DNA from: Phragmites australis
Lineage: Eukaryota; Streptophyta; Magnoliopsida; Poales; Poaceae
NCBI RefSeq assembly: GCF_958298935.1
Contig: NC_084939.1
Span: forward strand, 24,620,001 to 24,684,000
Direction of reading: 5' to 3'
DNA length: 64,000 nucleotides
The notes beneath the pieces are model-generated. The model did no database searches. It was given only the letters and a program-made list of their open reading frames with translations, and had not been told where the DNA came from. Made by a program: the position numbers and the translations under genes. Within the stretch, counting starts at the first letter, position 1. Every line of letters starts with the position of its first letter. Positions 56,275-64,000 of the stretch are shown piece after piece.

Positions 56275-58883
56275 ATGGACTCGGCGGAGAGCACGGCCGC
56301 CTCCGCCGCACTCGCACCTGACGGCGTCGCCGCGGCGGCGGTTGACAGCTCCGTCGACGACGACGTCGTCCCCGAGGTAGCCGGCTGCATATCGTCGATG
56401 ATCGACCGCGGCGGCAGCGTGGAGAGCCATCGCCTGTTCCTAGCGCAGCGCACCGCGCTGGAGATGCTCCGCGACCGCGGGTACAGCGTCCCGGAGTCCG
56501 AGCTAGCCCGCACCCTCCCGGAGTTCCGCGCCTGGTGGGCCGACAAGCCCGAGCTCGAACGCCTCGCCTTCTCTACCACCCTCGCGTCCGACCTCTCCAA
56601 CAAGGTGATTTTTTTTTTTGGATTCCTTTCCCCAAGATATCGATATCATGATGTGCTTTTATATGTTCTTCCATTAGGGTTAGATTCCTGTTCTAGCTCG
56701 CGATTTTAAACTGCATTCTTGTCCCAACCATCAGGTCTAGCTTTATACACATGATGACTAGGGACCTTCCCACAAGTGATCGTTACTCATTGTTCTAGAA
56801 TCCAGTTGTGCCGAGACATGCGTGGTGGCCGAAGTATTCCAAAATTTAAGAGCTAGGGAGAAATAGGGGTATCAGTTCTTTCTTACCCTTTCGCCACTGG
56901 TTCATCCTTTCTGTTTGTTCATGTTAGGTGGGGCTGTCTGTACGGTTAGGAAGATTATTGTTCTTGTGGTTATGATTGTCAGGGTTGGCACCATCGTGCA
57001 AATGGACGGCTCAATTGATTATGTGTCTAGGAAAGTTCAATGACTCCATACATACTTTTAGTATGAGTGCTTAAATCTCTTATCTTTTTCATGCATAATG
57101 TTATTTATTGTTTTATCATCATCTTTTTAGTTGGATCTTGTAGGTTTCATCTCTAGCCTACCCCAACTTGCTTGGGACAAAGGCTTTGTTGTTGTTGTTA
57201 TAATGTTATTTATACCATTTGTTCTTGTTGCAAGTGAGTAAAAGATACGTCTTAACTATGCCTTACGCAGGTGAAAGTTGTCTTCTGTCCACCCGAGCCA
57301 GTCAAAATCGCAACTATCCGGGAGATATATAACGGAACCAAAGAAGAGAATTTGTCTAGACTGATTCTGATATTGCAGAGCAAAATAATGTCTAAAGCCA
57401 GAGAATCTATCAAGGAGATCTTTGCATTTAAAGTCGACATATTCCAGGTTAGGTTTGTGTAATCTGTTGATGGATCTTCACATTTGTTTAATTTCTGTAA
57501 GTAAAGAACAAAGTTGACTCTTTGGGTTGTACATACAATGCCCATCCCTTAAGTAAATAACAGCAAGTAACTTCTAGTTACTATCCGCACAATGAGTGAT
57601 GATACTGGCTGTAATGGTTTATTGGTTAGCATCTGAATTCACTTTATGTTTTCTCTGCAAATTGTACTCCTAGTATAAAATATTTATTCACAACATCATA
57701 ACTTTCATCATCTAAACTTGGTATTTTACTGTTTTATGTAATATTAATATTCGACAGTCTACATATTCGAATTGATGTGCTTTTCAAATAGTAGATCACA
57801 GAATTACTGGTAAACATTACTAAGCATGTCCTGAAGCCCAAGCATGAAGTGTTGACTGCAGAGGAGAAGACCAAGCTCTTGAAGGAGTACAATGTGGTGG
57901 ATTCACAGGTATGTTTCTTTATTATTTGTTAATGTTACTTCATAATTTCTTACCCTTTTTATCATACTGACACTGGAAGTCATGGTGATATGTGAGTTAT
58001 GTAACCTTCTTTTGTGACATCCTGTGGAATATAATTCTTTCCTCCACAATACAACCTTGTGCTGGCTGTTGACTTGTTGACTGTTGGTTTCATGATACCT
58101 GTTGAGTTGCTGTAACACCATGATTTCTGCACTAGATTTGGTTTGCAACACCAATGTGGCTATCAGGGATACTGCGATTTCTAGTGTGCTGGGATGTGAT
58201 AATGGAGATAATTGATAACCATGAAACCTGCTAAACATGCTGAGTGCCCTAGTCTCATAGATGTGTCATGCAATTTGCTGAATTCCATCATCTTTTTGTT
58301 GTGGTTTAAAATGGTGTTTTGTTGTGTGTGTACAGTTCTCATTAAAATGGAACTTGATGGTGTTTGAAACATATAGTCCTCCCATATTTTCTTAGTTACC
58401 TTTAAAGATTTGCTTTTATCAGGTTGAGACATTAAATGGAGTGTTGTTATCATATATTAGAAAACTTATCTAATTGCTATGTAAAATTTCTTTCACCTTC
58501 TATCCATGTGGGGTTATTTATTGATATCGGCAGTCTCCTTACAAAGTGGTATGCCTATAATTAAAAATATGTCCATGATATGCTTATTGTTTTTGTGGGG
58601 GATACTGCATTTTCTTTATTTTGGTTGGAGAATTCTTAACATGCTTGAAGTGGAAAATCACACTTGTTACTACCTTCTTTGCTTCAAATTCTCTTTGATA
58701 TAGTTATCTAGTATTTTTTTATACCACTTTGCTGAAATTGGTGCATGTACCTTACAGTTGCCTCGCATGCTGGAGACAGATGCTGTTGCTCGCTACTATG
58801 GCCTTGGCAAGGGAACTGTTGTTAAAGTTACATATGACAGCGAGCTTACCGGGAACCATGTGACATACCGATGTATTTTCTGA
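56275..58883 (+). CDS. NRPE5: RNA polymerase V subunit 5 (NRPE5, RPB5 family), 248 aa
   Basis: Four exons: 56275-56604, 57271-57447, 57795-57908, 58758-58883; all introns are GT-AG in phase 0. The start at 56275 ([21 protein letters not shown]) has the best context; in-frame ATGs at 56236 and 56155 would add 13 or 40 residues. RPB5-type subunits have an N-terminal jaw domain ([38 protein letters not shown]) and a C-terminal assembly domain ([25 protein letters not shown] end). Features of the Pol V variant rather than RPB5 are [16 protein letters not shown], the DAVARYYGL start of the assembly domain, [11 protein letters not shown] and the long acidic-Ala N-terminus. NRPE5 is needed for RNA-directed DNA methylation in the nucleus. 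Exon 3 uses the second of two AGs (tagtag). Confidence 0.9.
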
Positions 58884-59346
58884 GAGGTCCATGTGTATTT
58901 TCTGAGCTGTTAGTGAAAACTATCTCGTGGCTAATGTTAGTACCCTAGCATGTTGACGAAGTTTGTCGTAAGCTGTTAGTAAAAACCGCCTTGTGGCTAG
59001 CCTAGTATGATGTTGTGTGAATGCTGTTTGCCAGACTATGCTGAGTGGTGTTAGAAAACTTAACTTAGTCCCCACATCTGGTAATCAGTTTCAGATGTTA
59101 CTTGGGAAATTTGGCAAACCATGTGTGCCCATGTGTGCAATGTCCTTTTGTCACAGCAGTCCTATAAAAATTAAAACGTTCTGTAGAATCACTGAATTGG
59201 ATTCAAGCAGTGTCTGTTCACGGACTCCATTATATTTTGCAAACGAATGGCTAATATCTGTGTTACAAATCAGTAGGCCAAAAGCTGAGTAAGACAAAGA
59301 ACCAAGGGAAAAGAAAAGGTTAAACTGTACTATAATCGGTTTGCAG
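58884..59346. other. Shared 3' region of NRPE5 and the response regulator
   Basis: The two genes are tail to tail with 463 bases between stop codons, so their 3' UTRs probably meet or overlap. A 91-codon plus-strand frame here has no motif. Confidence 0.5.
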
Positions 59347-60964
<1,618 letters not shown>

Positions 60965-61152
60965 GGAAGAAACAAGAGAGCAGAGTTGTGTGTGGTTTCC
61001 TGCTTGTGTTCTTGTGTCTGATGGGGGAGGAGGATGCTATGAGCAGCAGCAGAGAGGAAGAGCTGTAGAGGAAAGGCAGGTGGTGTGTGTGCTTGACATG
61101 AGAGGCCTTTGCTTGCTTTTTCAATGGTGTGGGTGTGGGTGTGGTTGAGTTC

Positions 61153-61161
61153 ATATATATA
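61153..61161 (-). promoter_or_regulatory. TATA box of the response regulator
   Basis: On the minus strand 'cttgTATATATATgaac' lies about 190 bases upstream of the ATG. The CT-rich leader between them (for example 'ctcttcctctctgctg') is typical of a plant 5' UTR. Confidence 0.6.
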
Positions 61162-61259
61162 CAAGCATGTGGAAGGATTCCGGGAGATATGAGGGAAGAG
61201 GGAAAGTGAATAGAGAAAAGATATGTGATGACTGAGAAAATCCCACCTCACGGAAAGCA

Positions 61260-61300
61260 AGATCCTCGGCAGATTTGCTCCAAATCTTGCCAGGAATTGA
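61260..61300 (-). promoter_or_regulatory. Cluster of AGATT-type cytokinin response motifs
   Basis: Within 30 bases there are 'gatcc', 'cAGATTtg' and 'caAATCTtg' (AAGATTTG on the gene strand), about 120 bases upstream of the TATA box. Type-B response regulators bind (A)GAT(T/C) cores, and clusters mark cytokinin-inducible promoters (established knowledge). The motif is short, so chance is possible. Confidence 0.35.
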
Positions 61301-62378
61301 CTCCACGATAGAAATAGAATAGACCCGGCCACAACCAACAGCATCATCAGCCCCTCTGTATTCTGGAGCAGGCTAAAGGGTCCACCATTTTCTTCTGTCC
61401 CCTCGCCCTTTTCCTACTGCTATTGGGATTTGGCTTTGTTTTTCGGTTCCTGGGTTGTCCTCTTGTTAGCTGACCTGAAAGGATGAAAGATACGGATCAT
61501 TTTGGCGATCTGGTAAAGCTTAGTTATGCAGGTGTTGCCTCCAGATTGTTTGTTTTTGTTTTGTATTTTCCTCTCTGTTGTTTGGAGTGGAGGTGTTGCC
61601 TCCAGTTTGCTGCATCGATTTTCTGTTACTGAACTAGTCTTTGGCCCCATTCACCTCTTGGATCACAACTAACCAGTCCGAGCATCAGCATGTGTAGTTA
61701 ATATCACAAAAAAAGAAGAGTTAGAATCACAAATGACATGATAGATGATACATGCTCGCACCCCAATCAATATGCAAAATCTTTTGCTTATCTGCTGACG
61801 CGCTCAATCGTACCAGTAAATTCAGTATATCATGCAGAGTTGAGCGACCCACAGCTACGAATTGCATGCAGTAGTAATTTAAAATGCCAAGCAGCATAAT
61901 CTTCTGATTTGAATCACACGGTTACTTGAGTGGATCACCTTCCGTTGGCACCACTGTCTGCCACACCAACCTCGAAATCCAGCTGATTTCCTCGGTTGTT
62001 ACCAACTCTCCTCTGCCAAATCTCCGAGATGTTGCTGCTCGTGCACCACCAATGCGGATAGCAACGAGTTGTACTGCAGCTCCTGAGATATGGAGGAGAA
62101 AGAAGCAGCCACCCACCCGAATCCGGAGGCGTGGATTTTGGTGACGATATGATATCCCGTCCGTCGCTTTCGATCGAGCCCACCCAGCGATTGTCTCCAG
62201 CAGCAGCAGCAGCAGCTGTCGCGGTAACGGATGCGATCGCTTCGGTCTCCGCGACTGATCGCAGCGAAAGCCGGCGATACGCTCCGGGTTCCCCCCACTT
62301 GCCTCCTCGCGTCCCATTTCGCCTTCGCTTTCCTTGCAACTGCGGTTTCATAGCTGGCTCGCCCGGCGCTGTTTCTCG
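61301..62378. other. Region upstream of the response regulator, no firm gene
   Basis: The part to 61900 is AT-rich. From 61920 to 62350 a GC-rich island with a CAG repeat (62200-62219) holds several long overlapping frames on both strands (76-149 codons). One minus frame gives SFSSISQELQYNSLLSALVV, which looks protein-like, but I recognise no family and see no supporting splice sites. It may be a decayed first exon. Confidence 0.3.
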
Positions 62379-62609
62379 GAGCATCTACAAAAGACTTACT
62401 CCCTATATTACTGTATAGTACTCTCTAAATCTCGTTTATCTCCGACAAACTCCCTACACTTAATCCATATATTTCAACAGACTCCTCTCACTTCCCTCTC
62501 CTGTATCGCCGACATGTGATCCAACCCTTCATCTCCCTCCTTCCTCTCTCTCTCCTTTTTTTTTCTCTCTCCCTTTCCTGTTCACGCCGGTGAGGCAAAC
62601 GCAGCACCC

Positions 62610-62777
62610 ATGGCTCCGGACAAGACGCCGCTGCCCAACGTGGCTGAGGACTACGCCTTCACCCTCGCCAACAGCATCTCCTCTCCATCTACCTCTGCTG
62701 CTGAGCCCGCCACGCTCACGGAGGGCTACCAGCCGGCCCGATCGGAGAAGGGGGAGGGCAGTTCTCGGTTCTTCTAG
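62610..62777 (+). pseudogene. 55-codon start fragment in front of the DUF455 piece
   Basis: ATG in a good context (CCCATGGCT) opens MAPDKTPLPNVAEDYAFTLA and runs to TAG at 62775. It is Ser/Ala/Glu-rich and unrecognised. It is in another frame than the DUF455 block that follows, so it is either the original N-terminus now frameshifted or a second captured fragment. Confidence 0.4.
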
Positions 62778-62786
62778 CCCAAGATC

Positions 62787-63240
62787 GAGCAGCAGCGGCA
62801 GTCGCAAGTCCCTGCTGGACTGGGCGCTGGAGAGCCTCTTCACGGCTGACCCTGACAAGTACGTCCGCCTGGGGGACCTCATCGCGTCGCAGTGGCTATG
62901 CGGCGACATCCCGCTCCCCTACGACCCATCCTGTCACATGCGCCCGCCGCCGGACCGTCCCACCCAAAACGCCGCGGTGCGGCTGCTCCTGCTGTCGCGG
63001 ACGCCGAAGCTGGGCAAGGGAGGTAGCGCGCAAAGCCGTCTGGCGATGCTGCACTCGCTGGCGCACACCGAGAGCTGGGCGGTCGACCTCTCCTGGGACA
63101 TCGTGGCCCGTTTCGGCGCTCGGATGCAGATACCCCGCGAGTTCTTCGACGACTTCGTGCGCGTCGCGCAGGACGAGGGTTGGCACTGCATTGTGCTCTC
63201 AGCGTGGCTGCGGGAGCTGGGCTCGCACTATGGCGATCGC
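62787..63240 (+). pseudogene. DUF455 (ferritin-like) protein fragment
   Basis: The frame contains LLDWALESLFTADPDKYVRLGD, then PPPDRPTQNAAVRLLLLSRT, PKLGKGGSAQSRLAMLHSLA, HTESWAVDLSWDIVARFGAR and EFFDDFVRVAQDEGWHCIVL. This matches the N-terminal half of the DUF455/ferritin-like family found in bacteria and plants, including the HTE and DEGxH metal-ligand-like blocks. After GSHYG similarity stops and the frame runs into transposon-like sequence (stop at 63366). The second half, with the remaining ligands, is missing. There is no in-frame start, so it is non-functional. Confidence 0.75.
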
Positions 63241-63424
63241 GGAAGTCGTCGGGGGAGGCGGATTAGGAGTTTGGTTGGTTCTCTATTTTTAGTTAGGATG
63301 GAGGGGATATTGAGAACCTCTAAATATAGAAAATTATATAAGATACTTGTTGGAGAGGATTTTTGAGATAAAATCTCTAAATTTAACTATAAGGAGTTAT
63401 ACGGGGCTTCTCTCGGAGATATTC

Positions 63425-63796
63425 TTGTGTGGCTTCAGCGGTAGCGCCAAGATGTAGAAGATTCTGAATCATCGTCGCATGGTGCATGGCATGGACTCAG
63501 GCTTCCTCGATTGTCACGGATTTCCATGTATTATCATCGATACGCCCCGTCATCCTCTGGTGTTCAAGGTGATCGATGCTTTTTGCTGGGGCGTCAGCTT
63601 CAGGAGAGACGAGATACTTAACAGGGACTATTCGTCTCGCCTGAACTGACAATTCGGTCATACAGCTTGTTGTGCCTGCGGTTCCTGAAGAACACAAATG
63701 ATTCGCAAGCTACAACACAACACAATGAAATCCATGTGTAGTCTACTCAATCGCGTGAGAAAAAGAAACTACCCCGTCATGTGGCCACGAGTTGGG
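63425..63796. other. Promoter-side intergenic DNA
   Basis: No gene is seen. The segment leads into a clear core promoter for the gene that starts at 63885. Confidence 0.4.
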
Positions 63797-63804
63797 TATA
63801 AATA
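63797..63804 (+). promoter_or_regulatory. TATA box (TATAAATA)
   Basis: 'gggTATAAATAgattggggg' is a consensus TATA box. The ATG of the partial gene follows 88 bases after the T, with a C/A-rich leader, a normal plant promoter spacing. Confidence 0.7.
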
Positions 63805-63884
63805 GATTGGGGGCCTATTATACATTACTTAGGGTCTCGTTAGCCACCATTCGCACTCAACCACCCATCCTCGGCGCATCCCTG

Positions 63885-63924
63885 ATGCTCTCCAGCATCG
63901 TCTCTGACGCCAGCGAGCCCTCCC
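63885..63924 (+). CDS. First exon of a gene leaving the window
   Basis: The ATG at 63885 opens MLSSIVSDASEPS, followed by a perfect donor (TCCC|GTGAGT at 63925) and a C/T-rich intron start. With the TATA box 88 bases upstream this makes a good first exon of 40 bases, phase 1. The protein is not recognised, and the rest lies beyond 64000. Confidence 0.5.
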
Positions 63925-64000
63925 GTGAGTTCCTGCTCCCACCCCTCCTCTCTCGCACTTGCCCTGTCCCACCCTTCTCCTCCTCCATCTCTGGCAACGT

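Larger units (their letters stand above)
62379..63424. mobile_element. TIR-like element carrying a DUF455 fragment
   Basis: The left end 'gagcatctacaaaagact' followed by 'tactccctatattactgtat' and 'ctctaaatctcgtttatctc' resembles, in inverted form, the right end: reversed from 63424 it reads 'gaatatctccgagagaag', then 'cgtataactccttatag' and 'tttagagattttatctc'. The similarity is loose but extends over about 90 bases and encloses the GC-rich coding fragment. No target duplication was found. A gene-capturing non-autonomous transposon is the likely reading. Confidence 0.45.

Overview
The window is nuclear DNA of a flowering plant, almost certainly a grass (Poaceae). The coding exons have very GC-rich 5' ends set in AT-rich flanks, GT-AG introns are abundant, and there is a DUF1618 gene of the grass-expanded type. 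DNA transposon ends (hAT, Mutator-like, Stowaway-like) and L1-type LINEs are plentiful. The set UGT75-like glucosyltransferases, PIP5K, GLDH and a type-A response regulator of the OsRR9/OsRR10 type recalls the duplicated start of rice chromosomes 11 and 12. That synteny is from memory and is an inference; I cannot name the species.

Layout. 1-4.3 kb: repeat-like and AT-rich sequence with a tandem duplication. 4.3 kb: UBL5/Hub1 (-). 4.7-9.9 kb: a direct repeat around an Ac/Ds-like remnant, a complete non-autonomous hAT element with perfect 8-bp target duplication, and a MITE. 10-22 kb: a UDP-glycosyltransferase cluster with one intact gene (+), one broken copy (+) and one intact gene (-), split by a decayed 5.9-kb LINE. 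25-29.5 kb: a truncated and an intact DTW-domain tRNA-modification gene. 32-36 kb: an eight-exon MORN-repeat PIP5K (+). 37.7-40 kb: a five-exon DUF1618 gene (-). 42.4-45.3 kb: a dead GLDH copy. 46.7-55.7 kb: transposon territory, namely a gene-capturing terminal-inverted-repeat element, a long solo LTR, a SINE, a Mutator-like MITE and two LINE fragments. 56-61 kb: NRPE5 (+) and a cytokinin type-A response regulator (-), tail to tail. 62.4-63.4 kb: a transposon-like element carrying a DUF455 gene fragment. 63.9 kb: the first exon of a gene that runs off the window.

The genes are independent eukaryotic units, not an operon. The two UGTs are the only functionally related intact neighbours. I built exon structures by hand and checked phase for UBL5, both UGTs, DTW, PIP5K, DUF1618, NRPE5 and the response regulator.

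The observations I would follow first are: (1) a two-exon acidic micro-ORF with a GC-AG intron inside the solo LTR; (2) the duplicated-exon, Gln/Tyr/Pro-rich tail on the DUF1618 protein; (3) the AT donor in an otherwise perfect PIP5K gene; (4) the GLDH pseudogene lacking its substrate-binding region; (5) two transposon-like elements carrying host gene fragments.
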